Shown: positions 10,329-18,273 of the stretch, one piece after another
Layout: each line of letters begins with the position of its first letter
Numbering within the stretch: the first letter of the stretch is position 1
DNA from: Segniliparus rugosus ATCC BAA-974
GTDB lineage: Bacteria > Actinomycetota > Actinomycetes > Mycobacteriales > Mycobacteriaceae
Assembly: GCF_000185725.2 (NCBI RefSeq)
Contig: NZ_KI391953.1
Location: 1,294,750-1,358,749 of the forward strand
Direction of reading: 5' to 3'
DNA: 64,000 bases
The notes under the pieces: model-generated
Told to the model about the DNA's origin: nothing
The model's database searches: none
The model's input: the letters and a program-made list of their open reading frames with translations, nothing else
Program-made: the position numbers and the translations under genes

Positions 10329-11663
10329 ATGGCGATCAGCGACATCAAAGAGTTCGCGCACCTCACCGAGGCGGACGTCGAGGCCATCGGCGCGGAGCTC
10401 GACGCGATCCGCCGCGAGGTCGAGAGCTCGCTCGGGGCGCGCGACGCCCGGTACATCCACAACACGATCCGTTTCCAGCGGGCGTTGGAGCTTGTCGGGC
10501 GGGCCGTGTTGGTCGGCAGCAAGCGGCGGGGCCTGTGGTGGCTCGGCGCGGCGACGCTCGGCCTCGCGAAGATCGTCGAGAACATGGAGATCGGGCACAA
10601 CGTCATGCACGGCCAGTGGGACTGGATGAACGACCCCGAGGTCCACTCCAGCGTGTGGGAGTGGGACAACGTCGGGGCCTCCGCCCACTGGAAGCAGCAG
10701 CACAACTACACGCACCACAAGTACACGAACATCGTCGGGATGGACGACGACGTGGGCTACAGCCTGCTCCGCGTGACCCGTGACATCCCGTGGAAGCCGA
10801 TGAACATCGGCAACGTCTTCTTCAACGCCCTGCTGTGCGCGGGCTTCGAATGGGGCGTGGGCATGCAGCACCTCCACCTGGCGAGCGGCATGGTGAAAGA
10901 CGGGGTCAAACTTCCGTTCAAAGAGGGCATCAAACTGCCCGAGATCCAAAAGCGGCTCGGCGAGTTCCGGCATAAGGCCGTCCGCCAGGTCGTGAAGGAC
11001 TACGTGCTCTTCCCCGCGCTGACGGGGAAGGCGTTCCGTTCGACCCTCACGGCGAACGCGACGGCGAACCTCATCCGCAACGTGTGGGCGAACGCGGTGA
11101 TCTTCTGCGGGCATTTCCCTGACGGCGCGGAGAAGTTCACCACGGCGGACGTCGAGAACGAGACCAAGGGCCAGTGGTATCTGCGGCAGATGCTTGGCTC
11201 GGCGAACTTCAACGCGGGCCGGGTGCTCGGCTTCTTGTCTGGGCATCTCTCGCACCAGATCGAGCACCACATCTTCCCGGACATCCCGAGCAACCACTAC
11301 CACGAGATCCAACAGCGGGTGCGGGCGTTGTGCGAGAAGTACGACCTGCCCTACACCACCGGATCCTTCGCCAAGCAGTACTTCTTGACGTGGCGGACGA
11401 TCGCGAAACTCTCCCTGCCCGACCGGTTCCTGCGGGCCACGGTCGAAAACGCTCCAGAGACCTCCTCCGAGCTGCGTTTCCGCGTGGACGGGGAGCGGGC
11501 GAAGCCGACTACCGACCCCGTGACGGGGGTCCGGCGCGGGCTGAAGACGGCGTACGGGGCGGCGCGGCCCGTGTGGTCGAGGGCGTTGCGGACAGTCCGA
11601 GGGCGTGTCGGCCGGGCTGCGGCTCGCCCCGCCGCTCCCTTGGCCGAGGACAGCGCGCTCTAA
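10329..11663 (+). CDS. Membrane fatty-acyl-CoA desaturase, copy 1 (DesA3-like)
   Basis: This 444-residue di-iron desaturase has three histidine boxes: HNVMH (about residue 90), HNYTHH (about 125) and QIEHH (about 311). It probably desaturates acyl-CoA in the membrane using electrons from the upstream flavoprotein. ATG 10329 is preceded by GGAGG at 10319-10323; the earlier ATG 10305 has no ribosome site. It shares long near-identical DNA at both ends with the copy at 11929 but differs in the middle, including an insert (about residues 185-205) absent in that form from copy 2. Its stop overlaps the AAGGAG site of a truncated third copy. Confidence 0.92.
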   Translation: MAISDIKEFAHLTEADVEAIGAELDAIRREVESSLGARDARYIHNTIRFQRALELVGRAVLVGSKRRGLWWLGAATLGLAKIVENMEIGHNVMHGQWDWMNDPEVHSSVWEWDNVGASAHWKQQHNYTHHKYTNIVGMDDDVGYSLLRVTRDIPWKPMNIGNVFFNALLCAGFEWGVGMQHLHLASGMVKDGVKLPFKEGIKLPEIQKRLGEFRHKAVRQVVKDYVLFPALTGKAFRSTLTANATANLIRNVWANAVIFCGHFPDGAEKFTTADVENETKGQWYLRQMLGSANFNAGRVLGFLSGHLSHQIEHHIFPDIPSNHYHEIQQRVRALCEKYDLPYTTGSFAKQYFLTWRTIAKLSLPDRFLRATVENAPETSSELRFRVDGERAKPTTDPVTGVRRGLKTAYGAARPVWSRALRTVRGRVGRAAARPAAPLAEDSAL

Positions 11664-11673
11664 GGAGCACGAT

Positions 11674-11832
11674 ATGGCGATCAGCGACATCGAAGAGTTC
11701 GCGCACCTGACGGAGGCAGACGTCGAGGCCATCGGCGCGGAGCTTGGCGCGGCCCGCCGGGATGTCGAGGGCCCGCCGAGGACGGCGGCCTTTGGCGCGT
11801 GGGGCCCGGAGGGCCGACGCAGAGTTTTATGA
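11674..11832 (+). pseudogene. Remnant 5' end of a third desaturase copy
   Basis: An ATG with a perfect AAGGAG site (11662-11667) starts a reading frame nearly identical to the first 35 codons of both flanking desaturases (MAISDIEEFAHLTEADVEAI). After about codon 35 it diverges into Gly/Pro/Arg-rich sequence and stops at codon 53. None of the histidine boxes is present, so it cannot be an active desaturase. It looks like a leftover of unequal crossing-over in the tandem array. A short leader peptide is possible but has no direct support. Confidence 0.75.
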
Positions 11833-11846
11833 TTTTTCATATCAAT

Positions 11847-11873
11847 GTGACGTGCGCGGGCGCCTGGTATGAT
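11847..11873 (+). promoter_or_regulatory. Extended -10 promoter of desaturase copy 2
   Basis: GTGACG (11847-11852), a 15-nt spacer and TGGTATGAT (11865-11873) form a sigma-70-type promoter with an extended TGn -10. It lies in AT-richer DNA directly after the remnant copy. Transcription would start near 11880, about 50 nt before ATG 11929. Copy 2 can therefore be transcribed independently of copy 1. Confidence 0.55.
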
Positions 11874-11928
11874 CCGCGCGACACGCTTTCGGTTGCGGAC
11901 GGCGTGCCTATTGCTTGGAAAGGTCGAT

Positions 11929-13296
11929 ATGGCGATCAGTGACATCAAAGAGTTCGCGCACCTGACGGAGGCGGACGTCGAGGCCATCGGCGCGGAGCTC
12001 GACGCGGTCCGCCGGGATGTGGAGGAGTCGCTCGGGGCGCGCGACGCCCGGTACATCCACAACACGATCCGTTTCCAGCGGGCGTTGGAGCTTGTCGGGC
12101 GGGCCGCGTTGATCGGCAGCAAGCGGCGGGGCCTGTGGTGGCTCGGGGCCGTCTCGCTCGGCGTCGCGAAGATCGTCGAGAACATGGAGATCGGGCACAA
12201 CGTCATGCACGGCCAGTGGGACTGGATGAACGACCCCGAGGTCCATTCCTCCACCTGGGAGTGGGACATGGTCGGCGTGTCCGCGCACTGGCAGTACACG
12301 CACAACTTCATGCACCACAAGTACACGAACATCCTCGGACTGGACGACGACATCGGCTACGGCACGATCCGGGTCACAAGGGACGACCCTTGGAAGCCCG
12401 GCCACCTGGGCAACCTGGTCTGGAACACCCTGCTGACCGTGTTCTTCGAATGGGGGGTGGGGCTGCAGAGCGTGTCGTTGACCAACCACAAGATCGCCGA
12501 GATCGAAGACCCCGCCGAACGCGAGCTGGCCAAAAAACGCCGTCGCGAGGCAGTGGCCAAGATCCGCCGCCAGCTCACGAAGGACTACGTCCTGTTCCCC
12601 GCCATGACGGGCAAGGCGTTCCGCACCACGCTCACCGCCAACGCGCTGGCGAATGTGATCCGGAATATCTGGTCGAACGCGGTGATCTTCTGCGGGCATT
12701 TCCCGGACGGCGCGGAGAAGTTCGCCCAGTCGGACGTGGAGAGCGAGACCCGGGGGCAGTGGTATCTGCGGCAGATGCTTGGCTCGGCGAACTTCAACGC
12801 GGGCCGGGTGCTCGGCTTCTTGTCGGGGCATCTCTCGCACCAGATCGAGCACCATATTTTCCCGGACTTGCCGAGCAACCACTACCACGAGATCCAACAG
12901 CGGGTGCGGGCGTTGTGCGAGAAGTACGACCTGCCCTACACGACCGGCTCGTTCGCCAAGCAATACTTCTTGACGTGGCGGACGATCGCGAAGCTCTCGT
13001 TGCCGGACCGCTTTTTGAAAGCGACCAGCGACAACGCTCCGGAAACCTCCTCTGAGCTGCGCTTCCGTGTGGCGGGCGAGCCCGCGAAGGCCTGGGTGGA
13101 CCCGGCGACGGGCGTGCGCCGCGGCCTCAAATCGGCGTATGAGGCGACTAAGCGCAAGGCCCGCCGTGCTGCGGAGCGGGCCCGCGAGGCCGCCGACCGC
13201 GCGGCGGACCGCGCCCTTGAGGCTGCGGATCGGGCCCGCGAGGCAGCCGACCGCGCTCGCGAGGCGGCGCGTTCGATCGAGCACCGAATCGCCTGA
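11929..13296 (+). CDS. Membrane fatty-acyl-CoA desaturase, copy 2, with Ala/Arg repeat tail
   Basis: This 455-residue paralogue of the gene at 10329 has boxes HNVMH (about residue 90), HNFMHH (about 125) and QIEHH (about 305). ATG 11929 has AAAGG upstream at the same spacing as the other copies. The last 45 residues are a highly charged repeat built from units such as REAADRA and LEAADRA, with no counterpart in copy 1. It reads like a helical or coiled tail that may mediate a protein contact. The middle third differs from copy 1, so substrate or position specificity may differ. Confidence 0.92.
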   Translation: MAISDIKEFAHLTEADVEAIGAELDAVRRDVEESLGARDARYIHNTIRFQRALELVGRAALIGSKRRGLWWLGAVSLGVAKIVENMEIGHNVMHGQWDWMNDPEVHSSTWEWDMVGVSAHWQYTHNFMHHKYTNILGLDDDIGYGTIRVTRDDPWKPGHLGNLVWNTLLTVFFEWGVGLQSVSLTNHKIAEIEDPAERELAKKRRREAVAKIRRQLTKDYVLFPAMTGKAFRTTLTANALANVIRNIWSNAVIFCGHFPDGAEKFAQSDVESETRGQWYLRQMLGSANFNAGRVLGFLSGHLSHQIEHHIFPDLPSNHYHEIQQRVRALCEKYDLPYTTGSFAKQYFLTWRTIAKLSLPDRFLKATSDNAPETSSELRFRVAGEPAKAWVDPATGVRRGLKSAYEATKRKARRAAERAREAADRAADRALEAADRAREAADRAREAARSIEHRIA

Positions 13297-13319
13297 GGCA
13301 CTTCTGATCGTTGATCAGC

Positions 13320-13805
13320 TCATAGGCCGAGGTCCGAGAGTTCGGGGTGATCGTCCGGGCGCCGCCCGAGCGGCCAACGCAACAGGCGCTCGGCCTCCGC
13401 GATGGGCAGGTCGTTGATGCAGGCGTGCCGATGCGTCATAAGGCCGTCGGGCCCGAACTGCCAGTTCTCATTGCCGTACGAGCGGTACCAATTGCCGGAG
13501 TCGTCATGCCATTCGTAGGCGAAACGGACCGCGATGCGGTTGCCGTCGAAAGCCCAAAGCTCTTTGACGAGCCGGTAGTCCAGCTCCCGGTCCCACTTGC
13601 GGGCGAGGAATTCGACGATGCGCTCGCGTCCGGTCACAAACTCCGACCGATTGCGCCATCGGCTGTCCGGGGAATACGCGAGCGAGACCCGTTCGGGATC
13701 GCGGGTGTTCCACCCGTCTTCGGCGGCGCGGACTTTGACCAACGCGCTCTCGCGGTCGAACGGGGGCAGGGGCGGACGCTCTTCGGGCACAGCGCCTTCT
13801 TTCAC
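13320..13805 (-). CDS. DUF1348 family protein (NTF2/SnoaL-like fold)
   Basis: The 161-residue soluble protein has the compact Trp/Tyr-rich pattern of DUF1348. Motifs are [40 protein letters not shown] and [22 protein letters not shown]. The fold is a cone-shaped NTF2-like barrel, common in small enzymes and binding proteins; no substrate is known. The start is GTG 13805. It is convergent with the desaturase pair, and a deaminase gene lies upstream on the same strand with 64 nt between. A short inverted repeat (CTGATC, GATCAG) sits between it and the desaturase stop. Confidence 0.8.
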   Translation of the reverse strand: MKEGAVPEERPPLPPFDRESALVKVRAAEDGWNTRDPERVSLAYSPDSRWRNRSEFVTGRERIVEFLARKWDRELDYRLVKELWAFDGNRIAVRFAYEWHDDSGNWYRSYGNENWQFGPDGLMTHRHACINDLPIAEAERLLRWPLGRRPDDHPELSDLGL

Positions 13806-13869
13806 GGAGTTCGGATGCGCCGAGAACGGTCGTTCTCGCCCCTTCGATATAGCACAGTCTGCGGGGAGC

Positions 13870-14460
13870 CTATCTCGGACGGGAGAGGAAGACAGGGTCG
13901 GTCTGGTCGGAGAGCACGCCCCCGAGAAAGTATTCGGGCCGGTAGAACTCCTCCGCGCGGGCGGCCACTTCGGTCGCGGGGATGTCGATCTGGCCTTCGC
14001 CCGACGCTCGGATCGTCGCGATCGAGCTGGCCCACACCACGCGTGGGATGCCTGCCCAGATGATCGCCCCAGCGCACATCGCGCAGGGCTCGCCCGTGGT
14101 GTACAGCGTGACGTCGCGCCAGTCGGCGTTGCCGTGCCGGGCGGTGTAGTCGTTGAGCGCGACGACTTCCCCGTGCCACATGGGGTTTTCCGTGTTGTGG
14201 TTGACGCCTTTGGCGAGCATGGCGTTGTCCGAAGTCCGGACGATCACCGAGCCGAACGGGAGACGAGGGTTGCCAGCTGCGGCGTGCATGGCCTTGCGCA
14301 TGTTCGCCTCGTGCGTCGCGAGCTCCTGGGCTGAAGGTTTGTAACTGTTCAATCTAGCGAGCGCGGCGGCGTGCGGCCCGTCGGAACTCGTCGGCGAGCA
14401 GGCGGCCGCCGATGCGCCGAGGGCGGCGGTGAGGAAGGTCCGTCGCGAAGCCGGGTTCAC
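13870..14460 (-). CDS. Tat-exported lipoprotein nucleoside/guanine-type deaminase
   Basis: The 196-residue protein belongs to the cytidine/guanine deaminase superfamily, with zinc site HGEV (about residue 93) and PCAMC (about 122). It begins with a twin-arginine signal, [17 protein letters not shown], containing a lipobox-like end (AAAC). The start is GTG 14460, chosen because it gives this complete signal. If correct, it works outside the membrane as an anchored lipoprotein, possibly salvaging extracellular purine or pyrimidine bases. Most homologues are cytoplasmic. The upstream sequence shows no strong ribosome site. Confidence 0.8.
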   Translation of the reverse strand: MNPASRRTFLTAALGASAAACSPTSSDGPHAAALARLNSYKPSAQELATHEANMRKAMHAAAGNPRLPFGSVIVRTSDNAMLAKGVNHNTENPMWHGEVVALNDYTARHGNADWRDVTLYTTGEPCAMCAGAIIWAGIPRVVWASSIATIRASGEGQIDIPATEVAARAEEFYRPEYFLGGVLSDQTDPVFLSRPR

Positions 14461-14522
14461 CTGACCAGGGTAACCCGCGATTGTGGATCGCGCAGAAGAT
14501 CTTGGTGCCCTGACCTGCTCGA

Positions 14523-15542
14523 TTACCCGCTGACTGCCTGCATGAGCCCGCGCACGGCACAGACCCGTTCTCGGTCGGGGAACTCGTCGAGCAGACATTC
14601 CGGGTCGGCGGGCGGGCCGAGATGCCCGCAACCTCGGGGACAGTCCTCCGCGGTCTCCGCGAGGTCGCGGAAAGCGCCGAGGACTTGTTCGGCGGTGACG
14701 TGGGCGAGCCCGAAGGAGCGGACGCCGGGGGTGTCCACGATCCAACCGCCCTCGGGCAGGGGGAAGGCGCGGGCGTCGGTGGAGGTGTGTTTGCCCTTGC
14801 CGATCCTTGTCAGCTCGCCGACCACGCGGTTCGCGCTCGGGGCGAGCCGGTTCACCAGCGTGGACTTGCCGACTCCGGAGTGGCCGAGCAGCACCGTCAG
14901 TTGCTCTTCGAACACGCCTTCAAGCTCGGCGAGGTCGTCTTCTTTGCCGCAGCGCACGACGTCGAGGCCCAGCCCGTTGAACCCGGCTTGGAACTGGGAA
15001 GGGTCGGCGAGGTCGGTCTTCGTGATCGCGAGCCGAGGGGTGATCCCTTCCGCGTAGGCGGCGACCAGCGCCCGCCGCACCAGGCCCGCGCTCGGCGGCG
15101 GGTCGGCGGCTGCGACGACGATGAGCAGCTGGCTCGCGTTGGCCACCACGACCCGCTCAAGCGGTCCGCTGGCGGAGCCCGCCTCGTCGTCGGCGGTGCG
15201 CCGCAACGCGGAGGAGCGCTCGTCGACGCGGACGATCCGCGCCAAGGTGTCCGGGGTTCCGGACACATCGCCGTCAAGGTGCACCCGGTCGCCGACCACC
15301 ACCCCGCGCCGCCCCAGCTCGCGGGCGCGCACGGTGGTGACCAGCGTGTCGGAGCCGTCCATCGCGCAGAGCTGGCGGCCGCGGGCGATGCCGACGACCA
15401 TCGCGGGTTTCGCCTCGGTGTGCTCTGGCCTGCGTTTGGTCCGAGCCCGGTTCGGAGCCCCCGGCCGCAGCCGGACGTCGGACTCGTCGTACCGGCTGAG
15501 GTCTTGTCCGCGCCTCAGGAGCCAGCTCCCGCCGTCGCGCAC
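14523..15542 (-). CDS. rsgA: Small ribosomal subunit biogenesis GTPase RsgA
   Basis: This circularly permuted GTPase of about 339 residues matures the 30S subunit. Its G motifs appear in the permuted order: TKTD (G4), then GHSGVGKST (G1, about residue 217), then DTPG (G3). A C-terminal zinc knuckle is formed by CPRGCGH and a later Cys (about residues 294-310). The start is GTG 15542, which overlaps the 3' end of aroA by 28 nt. No ATG, GTG or TTG lies closer to the conserved YDESDV start seen in mycobacterial RsgA. Order aroA-rsgA matches Rv3227-Rv3228. Confidence 0.92.
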   Translation of the reverse strand: MRDGGSWLLRRGQDLSRYDESDVRLRPGAPNRARTKRRPEHTEAKPAMVVGIARGRQLCAMDGSDTLVTTVRARELGRRGVVVGDRVHLDGDVSGTPDTLARIVRVDERSSALRRTADDEAGSASGPLERVVVANASQLLIVVAAADPPPSAGLVRRALVAAYAEGITPRLAITKTDLADPSQFQAGFNGLGLDVVRCGKEDDLAELEGVFEEQLTVLLGHSGVGKSTLVNRLAPSANRVVGELTRIGKGKHTSTDARAFPLPEGGWIVDTPGVRSFGLAHVTAEQVLGAFRDLAETAEDCPRGCGHLGPPADPECLLDEFPDRERVCAVRGLMQAVSG

Positions 15543-16789
15543 ATCGTGGCCCAGAGGTCGGCGAATCCGGGCAGCGTCTTGCTCGTGCAGTCCACGTCGT
15601 CCACCTGCACCCCTGGGGTCTTCAGGCCGATGATCGCGCCAGCGGTGGCCATGCGGTGGTCGGCGAAGGCTTTCCACAGTCCGCCGCGCAGCGGCTTCGG
15701 GGTGATCGACAGCCCGTCGTCCAGTTCGACGCAGTGCCCGCCGAGACCGTTGATCTGGGAGGCGAGCGCCGCGAGCCGATCAGTCTCATGGCCGCGCAAA
15801 TGCGCGACCCCGCGCAGACAGGAGGGGGAGGAGGCGAGCGCCGCGAGCGCGGCGACAGTCGGGGTGAGCTCCCCGACGTCGCCGAGGTCGATGTCGATCC
15901 CGATAAGCTCGTCGGCTCCTTGGACGGTGAGCCAGCCGTCTTGCAGCCGCACGGTCGCGCCCATTCTCGCGAGGATGTGCCGGATCGCGTCGCCCGCCTG
16001 CGTGGTGGTCGTCGGCCAGCGCGGGACTCGGACCTCGCCCCCGGCCGCCGCCGCGGCGGCGAGGAACGGGCTCGCGTTGGAGAGGTCGGGCTCCACCAAC
16101 CACTCCCGTCCGGCGATGGGACTGGGCGGAATCCGCCACACGTGCTGCTCGGGCTGTTCGACCCGGACACCGGAATCTTCGAGCATCTGGACGGTCATCT
16201 CGATGTGCGGCGCAGACGGCAGCGGCCCGCCGACATGCCGGACGGTCAGTCCCTCGTCGTACCTGGCCCCGGAGAGCAGGAGGCCGGAGACGAACTGCGA
16301 GGAGGCGGAGGCGTCGACTGCGACCTCGCCGCCTCGGACCCGGCCTTGGCCTCGGACCACGAACGGCAAGCTGTCGCCGTCCACCGCCACGCCGAGGTCG
16401 CGTAGGGCGTTCAGGATGGTGTCGAGCGGCCGGGCGCGGGCCTGCTCGTCCCCGTCGAAGGAGACGGCGCCGGTGGCGAGGGCCGCGGCCGGGGGCAAAA
16501 ACCGCATGACCGTCCCTGCGAGCCCGACGTCCACCGATGCCTCGCGCAACGGGCCGGGTTCGATGTCCACGGTGGTCTGATCGTCGTGGATCCGCACGCC
16601 CGCGCCCATCCGGCGCAGCGCGTCGAGCATGAGGTCGGTGTCGCGGCTGCGCAACGTGCCGACGATCCGGGAGGGGGAGGAGGCGAGCGCCGCGAGCACG
16701 AGCGCCCGGTTGGTGATGGACTTGGAGCCGGGCAGGCCCACTGTCGCGTCGAGCGGACCGTTGACCGTAGGCGCGTCCCAAAAGCTCAC
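15515..16789 (-). CDS. aroA: 3-phosphoshikimate 1-carboxyvinyltransferase (EPSP synthase)
   Basis: The 424-residue enzyme catalyses the sixth step of the shikimate pathway. The N-terminal [16 protein letters not shown] motif binds substrate. A later [16 protein letters not shown] and the C-terminal DHRMA motif are diagnostic. GTG 16789 with a GAG-rich leader is chosen because the conserved PGSKS motif then falls at about residue 20, as in mycobacterial AroA; longer frames run into the sigH promoter region. It is divergent from sigH, and rsgA overlaps its 3' end. Confidence 0.93.
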   Translation of the reverse strand: MSFWDAPTVNGPLDATVGLPGSKSITNRALVLAALASSPSRIVGTLRSRDTDLMLDALRRMGAGVRIHDDQTTVDIEPGPLREASVDVGLAGTVMRFLPPAAALATGAVSFDGDEQARARPLDTILNALRDLGVAVDGDSLPFVVRGQGRVRGGEVAVDASASSQFVSGLLLSGARYDEGLTVRHVGGPLPSAPHIEMTVQMLEDSGVRVEQPEQHVWRIPPSPIAGREWLVEPDLSNASPFLAAAAAAGGEVRVPRWPTTTTQAGDAIRHILARMGATVRLQDGWLTVQGADELIGIDIDLGDVGELTPTVAALAALASSPSCLRGVAHLRGHETDRLAALASQINGLGGHCVELDDGLSITPKPLRGGLWKAFADHRMATAGAIIGLKTPGVQVDDVDCTSKTLPGFADLWATMCATAGAGS

Positions 16790-16860
16790 CTCGCTATTGT
16801 CGCAGTCGCCGCCGTTCGCGCGACGAGTGGGGCGTTGCGGTTCGGCCAGGACGGGGCGTG

Positions 16861-16886
16861 GGAACAAACTCTGGCTCTGGAGTGTT
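16861..16886 (+). promoter_or_regulatory. Candidate SigH-dependent autoregulatory promoter of sigH
   Basis: GGAACA (16861-16866) and TGTT (16883-16886) are separated so that GGAAC and GTT have an 18-nt spacer. This fits the SigR/SigH consensus GGAAY-N16-20-GTT. Transcription would start near 16893. An in-frame upstream ATG (16917) with GGAG at 16903-16906 follows, so this promoter could make a longer SigH isoform. Confidence 0.7.
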
Positions 16887-17036
16887 TTCCAGGGCGTAGA
16901 GAGGAGTCTGGATCCCATGCCAGTGCTATGCCCCGAACAGGCCGCGCTCGACCCCAAGCCCGAAACAGCAGCAGCTGCGGTAATCTTTGACTATGCGCCG
17001 TCAACCATGCGTTCGTTGCCAAAGGGCGGAGTCCGG

Positions 17037-17702
17037 ATGCCTGTGAAGGGGCCAGCGGATGAATCGCCCGGGGGATCCGACGAGTCCCAGGCCGAGCTCA
17101 CCCGTCGTTTCGAGCAGGAGGCGATGCCGTTGCTCGACAAGCTCTACTGGGCTGCGATGCGGATGACGCACAACCCGCAAGACGCGGAAGACCTGGTGCA
17201 AGAGACTTATATCAAGGCGTTCGGCGCGTTCCACACCTTCGCGGAGGGGACCAATCTCTCCGCTTGGTTGCACCGCATTCTCACGAACACCTACATCAAC
17301 TCCTACCGCAAACGCCAGCGCCAGCCCTCGCAGTACCCGACCGACGAGATCACCGATTGGCAGCTCGCGGATGTGGCGAGCCACGATTCGGTCGGGCTGC
17401 GCTCGGCGGAGGTCGAGGCGCTCGACGGCCTGCCCGACACGGAGATCATGAAAGCCTTGCAGTCGCTGCCGGAGGATTTCCGGATGGTCGTTTACTACGC
17501 GGACGTCGAGGGTTTCCCGTATCGTGAGATCGCAGAGATCCTCGAGATCCCGATCGGAACGGTCATGTCCCGGCTGCACCGGGGCAGAAAGCAGTTGCGC
17601 GCCCAGCTCGCAGGCCTCGCCGCCGAGTACGGCATCGGCCCGGAGTCGCGCCGTGCGCGTCGTGTCAACAATGAAGTCGAAAGTGAAGAGGTGGCAAGTT
17701 GA
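17037..17702 (+). CDS. sigH: ECF sigma factor SigH/SigR (thiol-oxidative and heat stress)
   Basis: The 221-residue group 4 sigma factor has region 2 ([14 protein letters not shown] through [13 protein letters not shown]) and the very typical actinobacterial [15 protein letters not shown] segment. Region 4 has [28 protein letters not shown] 17037 has GGGCGGAG upstream and matches the usual start; ATG 16917 is in frame 40 codons earlier. SigH controls thioredoxin, mycothiol and protein-quality genes after disulphide stress and is held by a zinc anti-sigma factor, encoded next with an overlapping start. A SigH-type promoter lies upstream, implying positive autoregulation. Confidence 0.95.
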   Translation: MPVKGPADESPGGSDESQAELTRRFEQEAMPLLDKLYWAAMRMTHNPQDAEDLVQETYIKAFGAFHTFAEGTNLSAWLHRILTNTYINSYRKRQRQPSQYPTDEITDWQLADVASHDSVGLRSAEVEALDGLPDTEIMKALQSLPEDFRMVVYYADVEGFPYREIAEILEIPIGTVMSRLHRGRKQLRAQLAGLAAEYGIGPESRRARRVNNEVESEEVAS

Positions 17703-18124
17703 GCGCGGATGACGAATCGGGCCGAGTATCCGAAGTCAGCGTGAGCGCGGTCGAGCTGGCGCAGCTGCAAGAGATGCGGCGCGCCTTCGAGCCGGTCGAC
17801 CCCAAACTTGCCGAGATCTTGCAGAGCTTCGACTGCGATGGAGCGATTCCGAAGTGCCGGGAAGAGGTCGAAGCGCTGTGGCTGGTCGCAGACGGAGGGT
17901 GCGACGTCAAGCTCCGCGCGCGGCTCGAAGCGCATTTCGAGCGCTGCTCCTCGTGCCACGCTCAGTACGAGGTGGAAATCCGAATCAAGGAGCTGCTCTC
18001 GAAGAAGTGCAAATCCGAGCCGTGCGCGCCGGAAGGCCTCAAAGACAAGCTTCGAGGCGAGATCCGGAACATGCTCAACGTCTCGCACCCTCGGGTCGAG
18101 GCGAGGCCCGAAACGGCCGACTGA
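17699..18124 (+). CDS. rshA: Zinc redox anti-sigma factor (RshA/RsrA family)
   Basis: The zinc-binding anti-sigma (ZAS) core is in the second half, with HFERCSSC giving the H-x3-C-x2-C ligands and a further Cys pair nearby (KKCKSEPC). Under disulphide stress these cysteines are known to oxidise and release SigH. TTG 17699 overlaps the sigH stop, so the two are coupled. From that start the protein has 141 residues, about 40 more than M. tuberculosis RshA, with an extra acidic N-terminal stretch. A later start such as GTG 17741 would shorten but not remove it. Confidence 0.88.
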   Translation: MSADDESGRVSEVSVSAVELAQLQEMRRAFEPVDPKLAEILQSFDCDGAIPKCREEVEALWLVADGGCDVKLRARLEAHFERCSSCHAQYEVEIRIKELLSKKCKSEPCAPEGLKDKLRGEIRNMLNVSHPRVEARPETAD

Positions 18125-18127
18125 TCG

Positions 18128-18202
18128 TCAGCTGTTCGGGCGCTTGCCGTGGTTAGCGTTGCTCTTGCGCCGTGCGCGCTTCTTACGTCCTCGTTTTGCC
18201 AT
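18128..18202 (-). CDS. Ribosomal protein bL37
   Basis: A 24-codon gene encodes a Lys/Arg-rich peptide beginning MAKRGRKKRARRKSN and ending HGKRPNS. This is almost the sequence of bL37, the mycobacterial large-subunit protein of the same size found in ribosome structures. It is convergent with the anti-sigma gene, only 3 nt away, and divergent from pdtaS. CATGCT 6 nt before ATG 18202 resembles a -10 element, consistent with a leaderless mRNA; no Shine-Dalgarno is present. Automatic gene callers often miss it because of its size. Confidence 0.9.
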   Translation of the reverse strand: MAKRGRKKRARRKSNANHGKRPNS

Positions 18203-18273
18203 ACTGAAAGCATGACACAAAGACGCGGCGGTCGCGAAGCCGGGGGGTCGAAGAGGTATTCGGGGGTTGTGTT

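Noticed and set aside
9168-12353. Very long open frame (1061 codons) on the minus strand across the ferredoxin reductase and desaturases
   Set aside because: It is antisense to genes with clear motifs, has Ser/Arg-rich low-complexity composition and no recognisable domain. High GC content opens such frames by chance.
13304-13318. Inverted repeat CTGATC-GATCAG as a terminator between convergent genes
   Set aside because: The stem is only 6 bp, AT-containing, and has no T-run, so evidence is too weak.
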